56,117 nt of DNA from Mesorhizobium sp. B2-7-1 (GCF_006440735.1 NZ_VFUA01000033.1:1-56117); one strand, 5' to 3'; numbered from the stretch's first letter, positions 17,334 to 26,004 are shown. Notes: generated from the letters alone by a model not told the origin. A program made the numbers and translations.

Positions 17334-17342
17334 TTATATTAG
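17334..17342. promoter_or_regulatory. AT-rich regulatory motif, copy 2
   Basis: TTATATTAG occurs here 25 bp in front of the GntR start codon, in a position suited to autorepression. It is followed by AATGCC, whereas copy 3 is followed by TGCAAT. Copy 1 on the opposite strand is also preceded by an AT pair. The motif stands out because the surrounding DNA is GC-rich. Confidence 0.5.
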
Positions 17343-17422
17343 AATGCCAACCGGAATGCACGCACCCGCGAAGCCGATTGCCTCCCTGTCGAAAGCGGCT
17401 GAAAACCAGCTTGCCAGAACTG

Positions 17423-17431
17423 TTATATTAG
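17423..17431. promoter_or_regulatory. AT-rich regulatory motif, copy 3
   Basis: TTATATTAG again, in the context TGTTATATTAGTGCAATAG. It lies on the importer side of the divergent region and could serve the ABC transporter promoter. Confidence 0.5.
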
Positions 17432-17611
17432 TGCAATAGTGCCGGCCGTCGCGATGATCGGCGTCGCGGCGGGAGCGTTTCAGGGTGCCTAAGCGTGGTT
17501 TTCGCGAAGGCCTTCGGGGTCGGCTTGAGGGGCCGGTCACTGCGCTCGACATGACCGATGATCCCGCGCTGGCCGCGCCGGGCCGTCTTGCCAGGGAGGA
17601 CCAAGCCAGAA

Positions 17612-19114
17612 ATGACTGCCGTGGCGGATTGTGCCCTGGACATGCGAGGCATCAGCAAGACGTTTCCGGGCGTGAAGGCGCTGTCGAACGTCAATTTCGC
17701 CGTGAAATTCGGCACCGTCCACGCGGTCGTCGGCGAGAATGGCGCCGGCAAGTCGACCCTCATGAAAGTGCTCAACGGCTCATACGCGCCGACCAGCGGC
17801 ACCATCTGGGTCGGCGGCAATGAGGTGCGCATGCGCAAGCCGGCGGACGCGCAGGCGCTCGGCATCCGCATGGTCCACCAGGAGATCAATCTTGTCCCCG
17901 ACCTGACCGTCGCCGAGAACGTCTATCTCGGCCGCATGCCCGGCAGATGGAGCTGGCTGCGCAAGGGCGAGATGATCGGGAAGGCCGCGGCGATCCTCAA
18001 GGAACTGGGCGCCGCGATCAATCCGCGCGAACGGCTGGGCAATCTCTCGATCAGCCAGCAGCAGCTGGTCGAGATCGCCAAGGCCTATGCGGCCCAGCCC
18101 CGCATCATCGTGCTCGACGAGCCGACATCGTCGCTCAGCGAACACGAGACGGCGGCGCTCTTCCGCATCCTGCGCAAGATGCGCGGCGAAGGCATCGCCA
18201 TCGTCTACATCAGCCACAGGCTGAAAGAGGTTCTGGAGATCGCCGACGAGGTCACCGTGCTGCGCGACGGCTCGATGATCGAGACGCGGCCGATCGAAGG
18301 GATCACCGCGGCCGAGATGATCAGGCTGATGGTCGGCCGCGAGGTGAGCAACGTCTTTCCCAAGAGCCCCGCCGAGATCGGCGCATCGGTGCTGCGCGTC
18401 GAGCGCATCGGCGACGGCGCGAGTTTCCGCGATGTCAGCTTCGACGTGCGGGCCGGCGAGATCCTTGGGTTGACCGGCCTCGTCGGCGCCGGCCGCAGCG
18501 AAGTCGCGCGCGCCATTTTCGGCCTGTCGCGTCTGGTCGAGGGAAGCGTCAGCGTCGACGGCCGCAAGGTCGTCATCAGCTCGCCGTCCGAAGCGGTGCG
18601 CGCCGGCATCGCCTACGTCCCGGAAGACCGCAAGGGCGACGGCATCGTGCCCGGCATGTCGGTGCGCGAGAACATCAGCCTGCCGATCCTGCGCCGCCTG
18701 ACCAGCTTCGGCCGCATCAGGGGCAGCGCCGACCGTTCCTTGTCGGCCCTTTACGTCAAGCAGTTCTCGATCTCACCGCCTGACGGCGAGCGGCGCATCA
18801 ATCTCCTGTCGGGCGGCAATCAGCAGAAAGCGGTCATCGCCAAATGGCTGGCGGCAAAGCCCGCCGTGCTGATCCTCGACGAGCCGACGCGCGGCGTCGA
18901 TGTCGGCGCCAAGGCGGAGATCCATCACATCATCGGCCAGCTGGTCGCCGACGGCATGGCGGTGGTGATGATCTCGTCGGAACTGCCTGAAATCCTCGGC
19001 GTATGCGACCGCGTCGTGGTGATGCGCGACGGCCGCGCCTCGATGCCGCTGACGCGTGCCGAGCTCAGCGAGGAGCGCATCATGGCGCTTGCGACCGGCG
19101 AGGAAGCGGCGTGA
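17612..19114 (+). CDS. Sugar ABC transporter ATP-binding protein (CUT2, double ATPase)
   Basis: A 500-residue protein with two fused ABC ATPase halves, as in RbsA/XylG-type CUT2 importers. The first half has Walker A GENGAGKST, signature NLSISQQQLVEIAK and Walker B IIVLDEP. The second half has the usual degenerate Walker A (GLVGAGRSE), signature LLSGGNQQKAV and Walker B VLILDEPTRGVDVGAKAE. ATG 17612 follows GGGAGGA; the frame is open from 17558. It energises uptake through the two permeases that follow, with which it overlaps by GTGA. Its place opposite a GntR regulator and a mutarotase suggests a (deoxy)sugar substrate. Confidence 0.93.
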   Translation: MTAVADCALDMRGISKTFPGVKALSNVNFAVKFGTVHAVVGENGAGKSTLMKVLNGSYAPTSGTIWVGGNEVRMRKPADAQALGIRMVHQEINLVPDLTVAENVYLGRMPGRWSWLRKGEMIGKAAAILKELGAAINPRERLGNLSISQQQLVEIAKAYAAQPRIIVLDEPTSSLSEHETAALFRILRKMRGEGIAIVYISHRLKEVLEIADEVTVLRDGSMIETRPIEGITAAEMIRLMVGREVSNVFPKSPAEIGASVLRVERIGDGASFRDVSFDVRAGEILGLTGLVGAGRSEVARAIFGLSRLVEGSVSVDGRKVVISSPSEAVRAGIAYVPEDRKGDGIVPGMSVRENISLPILRRLTSFGRIRGSADRSLSALYVKQFSISPPDGERRINLLSGGNQQKAVIAKWLAAKPAVLILDEPTRGVDVGAKAEIHHIIGQLVADGMAVVMISSELPEILGVCDRVVVMRDGRASMPLTRAELSEERIMALATGEEAA

Positions 19115-19767
19115 CGGACGCAGCCATGGAGATCAGCGGCGTGAACCGCAACGACCGTTTTACGCGCGGCAGCAGGCTCGTCGATGCGCTGTCGAAGGCC
19201 GGCCTTGTGCTGGCCATCCTAGCTGTCATCCTCTACGGCTCATTCGCCAGCCCGGCCTTCTTCACCGCCGGCAATCTGCTCAACGTGCTGACCTCGATGT
19301 CGATCGTCGGCATCGTCGTGGTCGGTATGACCTTCGTGCTGGTGGTCGGCGGCCTGGCGGACCTGTCGGTGCCCGCCACCATCGCTTGCGGCGCGATCCT
19401 TTCGCTGGGGCTGCAGCCGCTGGTCGGCCCCGTGCCCGCCTTCGTCCTGGCGGTCGCGCTGGCCGGGCTGATCGGTCTGCTCAACGGCGTTCTCGTCGGC
19501 TATGCCGGCATCAATCCGATCATCGCCACGCTTGGCGTCGGAACCATCGGCCTCGGCATCGTCCAGGCCGCGGTCGGCGGCGTCACGATCATCGGCGGCT
19601 TCGGCTCGGTGCCGAGGGCCATCGCCGGGCTCGTCTTCGTGCAGCTCCTAACCAATGTCATGGTGCTGCAAGGGGTGCGCACTCCGGTCCAGGGCTTTGT
19701 GCTGGGCATCCTCATCGTCTGCGCAGTCGGCATGGACGCCGCGCTGCGCAAGCGGGGAGCGGCATGA
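19111..19767 (+). CDS. Sugar ABC transporter permease, unusually short (probable internal deletion)
   Basis: A CUT2-type permease of only 218 residues from GTG 19111 (AGGA at 19101-19104); the family usually has 310-350. The N-terminal part is normal up to NPIIATLGVGTIGLGIVQ (about residue 155). The end, GGFGSVPRAIAGLVFVQ onward, matches the usual last two helices. The middle is missing: roughly 100 residues that should contain the cytoplasmic loop contacting the ATPase (typically G-x-N-x-x-A-A-x-x-x-G). The join falls at AAVGGVTIIGG, a place where two similar Gly-Gly-Val segments normally occur far apart, so an in-frame deletion by short homology is likely. The frame is intact; function is doubtful, though the second permease is full length. 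Confidence 0.75.
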   Translation: MTDAAMEISGVNRNDRFTRGSRLVDALSKAGLVLAILAVILYGSFASPAFFTAGNLLNVLTSMSIVGIVVVGMTFVLVVGGLADLSVPATIACGAILSLGLQPLVGPVPAFVLAVALAGLIGLLNGVLVGYAGINPIIATLGVGTIGLGIVQAAVGGVTIIGGFGSVPRAIAGLVFVQLLTNVMVLQGVRTPVQGFVLGILIVCAVGMDAALRKRGAA

Positions 19768-20762
19768 TGCGCTTCCTGGTCTTGGCCTCGCAATATCGCG
19801 TCCTCATCATCCTCGGTCTGACGCTTGTCGTCTCGGCGCTGGTCGTGCCGGGCTATCTGGCACCGTCCACGCTCGGCCTCGGCCTCGACCGGGCCGCCAC
19901 CATCGGCCTGATCGCCATCGGCCTGACCGTGCTTCTGATCGCCGGACAGATCGATCTCTCTGGCGGCGCGGTGTTCGCGCTGGCCGGCATCGTCTCGGTC
20001 ATCCTGCAGCGCGAGATCGGCATCCTGCCGGCGGCGATCGTCGGCATCCTCGTCGGCGCCGTCGCCGGCGCGATCAACGGCGCCCTGGTCGTCGGGCTGA
20101 AGATCAACTCGCTGGTGCTGACGCTGGCCACGATGCTGATCTTCCGCTCGCTCGCGCATTGGGTCACCAACAGCCAGCCGGTGACCGGCACCGACATCAT
20201 GCTGTCGCTGGCGCTGGCCAAGACCTATCTCGAGATATTCACCATCCGCAGCGCGCTGTTCATCGTCCTGATCGTGCTCTTGCATGTCTGGCTGACGCGC
20301 ACCATCCCGGGTCGCAACGTCTTTGCCGTCGGCTCCAATCCGGCCGCCGCCAAGGAAAGCGGCATCGCCTCGGACCGCATCGTCTTTCTGGGCTTCGTCT
20401 TCGCCGGCACGCTGGCCGGCCTCGCGGGCGTCCTCCAGAGCCTCGTCACCAACACCGGTTCGCCCGTCTTCGGCTCGGAACTGACGGTCGCCGTCATCGC
20501 CGCCGTCGTCGTCGGCGGAACCCGCCTCGAAGGCGGCAGGGGATCCGCGCTCGGCACGCTAGGCGGCGTGCTGACGATCGGCTCGCTGACCATCGCGATG
20601 GAGTTCCAGTCCATACCCGCATACGTCCAGCAGGTCGTGTCCGGGCTGATCCTGATCCTGCTCGTCGTGCTCGATCGGGCCGTTACTGCCAAGCGGAGGG
20701 CTCCGGGCACGCGCCCAGCGCTCGTTCGCGACAAACCAATCACTCAAGGAGGAAATCTATGA
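19764..20762 (+). CDS. Sugar ABC transporter permease (CUT2), full length
   Basis: A 332-residue permease with about ten transmembrane segments. It carries the family features GLTVLLIAGQIDLSGGAVFAL in helix 2-3, the ATPase-contact loop with VGSNPAAAKESGI, and VVVGGTRLEGGRGSALGTLGG near the C-terminus. It starts with ATG overlapping the stop of the short permease and ends overlapping the start of the binding-protein gene, so all four transporter genes are one translationally coupled unit. If the short permease is inactive, this protein might work as a homodimer, as in RbsC; that is inference. Confidence 0.92.
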   Translation: MMRFLVLASQYRVLIILGLTLVVSALVVPGYLAPSTLGLGLDRAATIGLIAIGLTVLLIAGQIDLSGGAVFALAGIVSVILQREIGILPAAIVGILVGAVAGAINGALVVGLKINSLVLTLATMLIFRSLAHWVTNSQPVTGTDIMLSLALAKTYLEIFTIRSALFIVLIVLLHVWLTRTIPGRNVFAVGSNPAAAKESGIASDRIVFLGFVFAGTLAGLAGVLQSLVTNTGSPVFGSELTVAVIAAVVVGGTRLEGGRGSALGTLGGVLTIGSLTIAMEFQSIPAYVQQVVSGLILILLVVLDRAVTAKRRAPGTRPALVRDKPITQGGNL

Positions 20763-21712
20763 TCGGGAGGAAACATATGACTGGCAAGAAAGGCATGCTC
20801 AAGATCGCGGCCGTGGCGCTTCTGGCCTCGACCGGATGGGCGAGCGCCAAAACAGTCTGCTACGTCACGGCGGCGGATTCGCACGCCTATGCGACGCCGG
20901 CCAACAAGGCGCTCGAGGCCCGCGCCAAGGAACTCGGCGTCGAGATACTCAGCCTCAGCCAGGACTTCGACGTGCAGAAGGGCACCGAGCAGCTCAACAC
21001 CTGCGTGGCGCGCAAGGTCGACGGCATCATCCTGTGGCCGCTCGACCCGCAGGCCTACATTCCGGGTCTTGCCCGCGCGCAGCAGGCGAACATTCCGGCG
21101 ATCCTCATCAACTCGCCGATGAGCGACGATGCCAAGCCGTTCATCAAGTCCTTCACCGGACCGGACGTCTATGAGGAAGGCAAGCTGGCGGCGGATTCGC
21201 TGAGCAAGGCGCTGGGCGGCAAGGGCTCGGTGGTCATCATCGCCGGCCAGGCCGGCAACGGCACCACCATCGGGCGCGTCAACGGCTTCACCGATCACCT
21301 CAAGGAAACCAACGCCGACATCAAGGTGCTCGACACGGTCAATGCCGACTTCGACCAGCAGAAGGCGCTCGTCGTCAGCCGCGACCTGATCACCCGCTTC
21401 GGCGACCAAATCACCGGCGTCTACGCCAATGACGACACCATGGCGCGTGGCTTCATCGACGCCTGGAAGGAAGCCAATCCGTCCAAGCCGACGCCGCCGA
21501 TCGTCGGCATCAACGGCCAGAAGGACGCTTTCGAATCGATCAAGAGCGGCGAGATGTACTCGACCATCGTGCAGTCGCCGGTCGAGGACGGCCGCCTGGC
21601 GATCAACACCATGGCCGAGATCATGGACGGCAAGGAGGTCAAGGACCGGCTGCCGATCCCGCTGACCGTCGTCACCAAGGACAATGTCGGCTCGGTCGAG
21701 CCGGCATTCTAA
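20759..21712 (+). CDS. Sugar ABC transporter substrate-binding protein (RbsB-like)
   Basis: A 317-residue periplasmic binding protein of the type-I (ribose/galactose) fold. A Sec signal peptide ends near A30 (WASA). Typical features follow: a first strand CYVTAADSHAYATPANKA, VDGIILWPLDPQ in the hinge-side loop, INSPMSDD, and the late VGINGQKDAFESIKSGEMYSTIVQSP. ATG 20759 has an ideal AAGGAGGA upstream; ATG 20777 with GGGAGG is an alternative giving a shorter signal. It ends the importer operon and is followed by a strong hairpin. Ligand identity is not visible; a 6-deoxy-hexose is suggested by the mutarotase. Confidence 0.92.
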   Translation: MIGRKHMTGKKGMLKIAAVALLASTGWASAKTVCYVTAADSHAYATPANKALEARAKELGVEILSLSQDFDVQKGTEQLNTCVARKVDGIILWPLDPQAYIPGLARAQQANIPAILINSPMSDDAKPFIKSFTGPDVYEEGKLAADSLSKALGGKGSVVIIAGQAGNGTTIGRVNGFTDHLKETNADIKVLDTVNADFDQQKALVVSRDLITRFGDQITGVYANDDTMARGFIDAWKEANPSKPTPPIVGINGQKDAFESIKSGEMYSTIVQSPVEDGRLAINTMAEIMDGKEVKDRLPIPLTVVTKDNVGSVEPAF

Positions 21713-21718
21713 GCACGC

Positions 21719-21745
21719 GGCCGGCCCGGTTGCCCCGGGCCGGCC
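21719..21745. terminator. GC-rich hairpin between convergent genes
   Basis: An 11-bp perfect stem (GGCCGGCCCGG with its complement) around the loop TTGCC lies 7 bp after the binding-protein stop and 33 bp before the doeB stop on the other strand. There is no clear T tract, so it may act as a weak bidirectional terminator or as a 3' end stabiliser. Confidence 0.6.
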
Positions 21746-21778
21746 TGCTCCGTCCATGCCGACGCCGCCGCGCCGGGA

Positions 21779-22783
21779 TTATCCCTGAACGGCCACGCCC
21801 AGCACCGAGACGCAATCTCCCGCCTTGACCAAGCCCGGGAAATGACGCGCGGCGAGCAGCCCCGACATCCTGGCCTTGATCTCCTGCGGCGCCTGGCCGG
21901 TACGGCCGACCGGATGGATGCGAGCAATCACCTGGCTATCCTTTACCGACTCGCCGAGATCGACCATCGTCTCGATCATCCCGTCCTCCTCGGCAAAGGC
22001 GAAGCAATCGCCCGACGGCATGTCCAGCCACTGAGTTCTACCCTTCTCGACCGCACCATCGACGATGTCCGCATGGCGCAGCACGTTGAGGATGCCGCGC
22101 CGGGCGATCCGCACCGTCTCGGCCCGGGAGGTTCCCCCGCCGCCGAGCTCGGTCGTGACGAAGACCTTGCCCATCTCCTCGGCGGCGGTGTCATACATCC
22201 CGACCGCGTCGATCTCGGTCATGCGCATGGAGAACGGGGCCGAGAAAGCCTCGACGGCGGCGAAGGCTTTTTTCTCCTGCGCCTTGTCGGGCAGCGTATG
22301 CGCCGCGCAGAACGGCACGAAATCCAACGTTTTGCCGCCTGAGTGGAAGTCGAACACGATGTCCGCCCGCGGCAGCAGTTCGCGCTGGAAATAGTCGGCG
22401 ATCTTTTCCGTCACCGTGCCGTCCGACCGTCCGGGGAAGGCGCGGTTCATGTTGCCCTTGTCGATCGGCGAGGTGCGCGTGCCGGCGCGGAATGCCGGAT
22501 AGTTCATCGCCGGCACGATGATGACCGTGCCCGAGACGTTTTTCGGATCAAGCGTGCGCGCGAGCTCGTAGAGCGCCAGTGGCCCCTCGTATTCGTCGCC
22601 GTGATTGCCACCGGTGAGCAGCGCCGTCGAACCCTTGCCGTTGCGCACGACACAGACCGGGATCATCACCGATCCCCAGGCGGAATCGTCACGGCTGTAG
22701 GGCAGGCGCAGGAAGCCGTGCTGGACGCCGTCGCGCTCGAAGTCGACGGTCGGCGCGATCGGCGACGGACGCAAAGCGGACAT
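21779..22783 (-). CDS. doeB: N2-acetyl-L-2,4-diaminobutyrate deacetylase (ectoine breakdown)
   Basis: A 334-residue zinc-dependent deacetylase of the succinylglutamate desuccinylase/aspartoacylase family, also called EutE. Zinc ligands are visible in GGNHGDEYEG (H and E) and in FDFHSGG. The ELGGGG segment supplies the catalytic region, and the end carries the biotinyl-like small domain. It removes acetate from N-alpha-acetyl-diaminobutyrate, the product of the ectoine hydrolase. ATG 22783 was chosen by position; the open frame continues upstream in the shadow of doeA. The start is 5 bp past the doeA stop, so the two are cotranscribed. Substrate assignment rests on the complete ectoine locus around it. 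Confidence 0.93.
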   Translation of the reverse strand: MSALRPSPIAPTVDFERDGVQHGFLRLPYSRDDSAWGSVMIPVCVVRNGKGSTALLTGGNHGDEYEGPLALYELARTLDPKNVSGTVIIVPAMNYPAFRAGTRTSPIDKGNMNRAFPGRSDGTVTEKIADYFQRELLPRADIVFDFHSGGKTLDFVPFCAAHTLPDKAQEKKAFAAVEAFSAPFSMRMTEIDAVGMYDTAAEEMGKVFVTTELGGGGTSRAETVRIARRGILNVLRHADIVDGAVEKGRTQWLDMPSGDCFAFAEEDGMIETMVDLGESVKDSQVIARIHPVGRTGQAPQEIKARMSGLLAARHFPGLVKAGDCVSVLGVAVQG

Positions 22784-22788
22784 CGGCC

Positions 22789-23967
22789 TCAGTCCTTCAC
22801 GAAGAGCTTGCGCGGCACATTGGCCAGGCATTCGACGCCGGTGTCGGTGATCAGGATCGACTCGGTGATCTCCAGCCCCATCGTCTCCAGCCACAGGCCG
22901 GTCATGAAATGGAAGGTCATGCCGGGCTTGAGCTCGGTGCGGTCGCCGGGGCGCAGGCTCATGGTGCGCTCGCCCCAGTCCGGCGGATAGGAAATACCGA
23001 TCGGGTAACCGGTGCGGTTGTCCTTGACGATGCCGTACTTCTTCAGGACGGCGAAGAAGGCGTTGGCGATGTCCTCGCAGGTGTTGCCGGGCTTGGCCGC
23101 GGCCAACCCCGCTTCCATGCCTTCCAGCGTCGCCTTCTCGGCGTCGAGGAAAGCCTGCGTCGGCTTGCCGAGGAAGACCGTGCGCGACAACGGGCAGTGA
23201 TAGCGGTTGTAGCAGCCGGCGATCTCGAAGAACGTGCCTTCGTTCACCTTCATAGGCTTGTCGTCCCAGGTGAGATGCGGCGCCGAGGCATCCGCGCCCG
23301 ACGGCAGCAGCGGCACGATCGCCGGATAGTCGCCGCCGATGCCGGCGACGCCGCGCGTGCCGGCATCGTAGATCTCGGCGACCAGATCGCATTTGCGCAT
23401 GCCGACTTCTATTCTGTCGACGATGCGCTGGTGCATGGCCTCGACGATGCGCGCGGCCTTGCGCATGTAGTCGATCTCGGTCGGGCTCTTCACCGCGCGC
23501 TGCCAGTTCACCAGCGCGGTCGCATCGGCGAAACGGGCGTTGGGCAGATGCTTCTGAAGTGCCGCGAACGCTGCAGCCGAGAACCAGTAATTGTCCATCT
23601 CGACGCCGATGGTGAGCTTGTCCCAGCCGCGCTCGGCCAGCACTTCGGCGAGATAATCCATCGGATGCCGCTCGGTCGACTGCACGTAATGGTCGGCGTA
23701 GCCGACGATGTTGTCATGCGCGAGATAGGCGGTGCGCTTGGCGCCGTTGGCATCCTGGCCGCGGCCGTACCAGACCGGCTCGCCCGAAGGCGGCACGACG
23801 ACCGCTTGGTGCACATAGAAGGACCAGCCGTCATAACCCGTCAGCCAGGCCATGTTGGAGGGATCGCTGACGATCAGAAGATCGACGCCCTTCGCCTCCA
23901 TGGCCTTGCGCGTCCTGGCGAGGCGATCGGCAAATTCGCCGCGCGAGAATTTCAAATTTGGTTGCAT
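22789..23967 (-). CDS. doeA: Ectoine hydrolase, M24 peptidase-like
   Basis: A 392-residue creatinase/aminopeptidase-P-like 'pita-bread' enzyme, also known as EutD. The N-terminal creatinase domain covers residues 1-160 and the catalytic domain 165-392. The opening LKFSRGEFADRLARTRKAM and the SNMAWLTGYDGWSFYVHQ segment are typical of ectoine hydrolases, which open the tetrahydropyrimidine ring of ectoine to N-acetyl-diaminobutyrate. Several metal ligands of true peptidases are replaced, as known for this subfamily. It sits between eutC and doeB, the order found in Sinorhizobium and Ruegeria ectoine clusters. Confidence is high because of the whole neighbourhood. Confidence 0.95.
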   Translation of the reverse strand: MQPNLKFSRGEFADRLARTRKAMEAKGVDLLIVSDPSNMAWLTGYDGWSFYVHQAVVVPPSGEPVWYGRGQDANGAKRTAYLAHDNIVGYADHYVQSTERHPMDYLAEVLAERGWDKLTIGVEMDNYWFSAAAFAALQKHLPNARFADATALVNWQRAVKSPTEIDYMRKAARIVEAMHQRIVDRIEVGMRKCDLVAEIYDAGTRGVAGIGGDYPAIVPLLPSGADASAPHLTWDDKPMKVNEGTFFEIAGCYNRYHCPLSRTVFLGKPTQAFLDAEKATLEGMEAGLAAAKPGNTCEDIANAFFAVLKKYGIVKDNRTGYPIGISYPPDWGERTMSLRPGDRTELKPGMTFHFMTGLWLETMGLEITESILITDTGVECLANVPRKLFVKD

Positions 23968-24006
23968 TGTTCTTGGTCCTCGTTTGTTGGGCCTCTCGGC
24001 CGGGTA

Positions 24007-24999
24007 TCAGCTTTCGAAAATGGTTCCGGCCTTTGCCGCGCGCGCACGGTCGCGAGCCAAAGTGGCGATCGCCGTGTCCTGCACGCCTGTGCCGGTGAGG
24101 TCGGCGATGGTGATGTCGCTAGCCGAGCGCCGACCGGGTTTCACGCCGGCAATGATCTGGCCGAGTTCGGTGACCTCGGCGTCGGCGGCGAAGACCGCCG
24201 CCTCGATGGCGTGGTGGAGCTCGCCCAGACGCCGCGTCTGCTTGGCGCTGTCGGCGACATAGAGATCGGCCATGCGCAGGATCGCCGGCGCGATCTCGTT
24301 CTTGTGCTCGGCGTCCGAACCCATGGCGGTGATGTGCTGTCCGGCCGAGACGAAGCCCGGCTTGATCAGCGGCTCCGTCGAAGGCGTCGTGGTGACGATG
24401 ATGTCGGCGCCAGCCACCGCATTTGCCGCATCCGGTTCGGCCCGAACCATGATGCCGAGCTTGTCGCGCAGGCCCGCGGCGGTCGCGTCTGCCTTGGCGG
24501 CGTCGCGCGCCCAGATGCGCGCTTCCTCGATCGGCCGCACGAGGCGCAGTGCCTCCAATTGCAGGCTGGCCTGCAAACCGGCGCCGAAGATCGCCGCGAC
24601 CTTGGAGTCCTCACGCGACAGATGTTGGGCCGCGACCGCGCCGGCGGCGGCGGTGCGGATATCGGTCAGATAGCCATTGTCGAGCAGCAGCGCCTCGACC
24701 ACGCCGGTCTTGGCCGAAAGCAGCACCATCATGCCACCGCCGCTCGGCAGGCCCAGCGCCGGATTGTCGAAGAAGCCGGAGCTTATCTTGACGGCAAAGC
24801 CATCGATGCCGGGCACATAGGCGGACTTCACGTCGACCTCGCCGCGATGCTCGTGAATGTCTAACCGCAGAATCGGCGGCATCGCCACCGGCAGCGTAGC
24901 CAGGGCGCGGAAGGCGTTCTCGACGCAGGCGACGGCGTCGAGATCGAGCGTCACGATCTTGCGCAGATCGGCTTCGGTGAGGATGGTCATGCGGCTCAT
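24007..24999 (-). CDS. eutC: Ornithine-cyclodeaminase/mu-crystallin-like ectoine utilisation protein
   Basis: A 330-residue NAD(P)-binding enzyme of the ornithine cyclodeaminase/mu-crystallin family. It has the Rossmann motif IFGAGLQASLQLEAL and the family segments SAYVPGIDGFAVKISSGFFDN and TTTPSTEPLI. In ectoine clusters EutB and EutC are thought to convert 5-hydroxyectoine-derived intermediates towards the ectoine branch; the precise reaction is not settled. ATG 24999 overlaps the eutB stop by ATGA, which fixes the start (the frame is open to 25035). Family and cluster position agree well with eutC of other rhizobia. Confidence 0.93.
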   Translation of the reverse strand: MSRMTILTEADLRKIVTLDLDAVACVENAFRALATLPVAMPPILRLDIHEHRGEVDVKSAYVPGIDGFAVKISSGFFDNPALGLPSGGGMMVLLSAKTGVVEALLLDNGYLTDIRTAAAGAVAAQHLSREDSKVAAIFGAGLQASLQLEALRLVRPIEEARIWARDAAKADATAAGLRDKLGIMVRAEPDAANAVAGADIIVTTTPSTEPLIKPGFVSAGQHITAMGSDAEHKNEIAPAILRMADLYVADSAKQTRRLGELHHAIEAAVFAADAEVTELGQIIAGVKPGRRSASDITIADLTGTGVQDTAIATLARDRARAAKAGTIFES

Positions 25000-25985
25000 G
25001 CGGCGCGCTCCGTGCGTGAGGACACCTCGCCACAAACGATCTTCCGATGCAGCGCCATGTCGATGTTGCGGCCCGACAGGATGGCCACCACCGGTCCTTT
25101 CGCCTTGATCTTCCCTGCGAGCAGCGCGCCGATGCCGACGGCCCCCGCGCCTTCGACGATCTCGCGCTCCTGTTCGTAGGCATGACGGATGCCAGCGGCG
25201 ATCTCGTCCTCTGAAAGCAGGACCACATCGTCGAGCAGGCTACGGCACATGGCGAAGGTCAGCCGGTTGTCGAGGCCGATGCCGCCACCGAGCGAGTCTG
25301 CCAATGTCAGCAGCTCCTCGACCTGCACCGGGCGGCCGGCGTCGAGGCTGGCTTTCATCGCCGCGCCCCGCGTCATCGAGATACCGATGACTTTGGTGCC
25401 TCGACTCACCCCTTTGACGGCCGCGGCGACGCCCGCCGCCAGCCCGCCGCCGGAGAGCGGCACCAGCACCGCGGCGGTATCTGGAACCTGCTCCATGACC
25501 TCCAGGCCAAGCGTGCCTTGTCCGGCGACGATGTCGGGATGATCGAAGGGCGGCAGCATGATCAGTCCCTCTTCCGCCGCCAGCCTGTCGACTTCCTGCT
25601 GGGCGTCGTCCTGGCTGTTGCCGATGATGCGGACTTCGGCTCCGAGGCGACGGATGGCGTCGAGCTTGTTTTCCGGCACCAGCCTCGACATGCAGATCAC
25701 CGCGCGGATGCCTTCGAGCTTCGCCGTATGCGCGAGTGCCCGGCCGTGATTGCCGGTCGAGGCGGCGACAACGCCGCGCGATTTTTCTTCCGCGCTCAAT
25801 GCTGCGATCGCATTGGAAGCGCCGCGCAGCTTGAACGCGCCGGTGGTCTGGTGGTGCTCCAGCTTGAGATGAACAGGATGGCCCGCGCGGTCCGACAGGC
25901 TTTGCGACACAACGCAAGGTGTCCGCTCGACCTTGCCGGCAATGCGTTCGCGCGCGGCGCGAATATGCTGAAGCTCAACAGTCAT
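24996..25985 (-). CDS. eutB: Threonine-dehydratase-like PLP enzyme of hydroxyectoine utilisation
   Basis: A 329-residue fold-type II PLP enzyme. The PLP-binding lysine is K52 in GAFKLRGASNAI, the phosphate loop is SGGGLAAGV, and ASTGNHGRALA is the substrate loop. It resembles threonine/serine dehydratases and, in ectoine clusters, is assigned as EutB acting on hydroxyectoine-derived compounds. ATG 25985 is the first start in the conserved part; the open frame upstream to 26189 is a shadow of eutA. Its stop overlaps eutC. It lies 19 bp after eutA. Confidence 0.93.
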   Translation of the reverse strand: MTVELQHIRAARERIAGKVERTPCVVSQSLSDRAGHPVHLKLEHHQTTGAFKLRGASNAIAALSAEEKSRGVVAASTGNHGRALAHTAKLEGIRAVICMSRLVPENKLDAIRRLGAEVRIIGNSQDDAQQEVDRLAAEEGLIMLPPFDHPDIVAGQGTLGLEVMEQVPDTAAVLVPLSGGGLAAGVAAAVKGVSRGTKVIGISMTRGAAMKASLDAGRPVQVEELLTLADSLGGGIGLDNRLTFAMCRSLLDDVVLLSEDEIAAGIRHAYEQEREIVEGAGAVGIGALLAGKIKAKGPVVAILSGRNIDMALHRKIVCGEVSSRTERAA

Positions 25986-26004
25986 TCGATCACGGGCATT
26001 TCGA

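Larger units (their letters stand above)
17310..17611. promoter_or_regulatory. Divergent control region between GntR gene and sugar ABC importer
   Basis: This 302-bp gap holds no supported gene. Two copies of TTATATTAG lie in its left half (17334-17342, 25 bp from the GntR start, and 17423-17431). The second copy is about 180 bp upstream of the importer start and is followed by GTGCAATAG. The remaining 180 bp are GC-rich like the coding regions around them. They end in the ribosome site CAGGGAGGA at 17592-17600. Nothing else was recognised in it. Confidence 0.5.
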
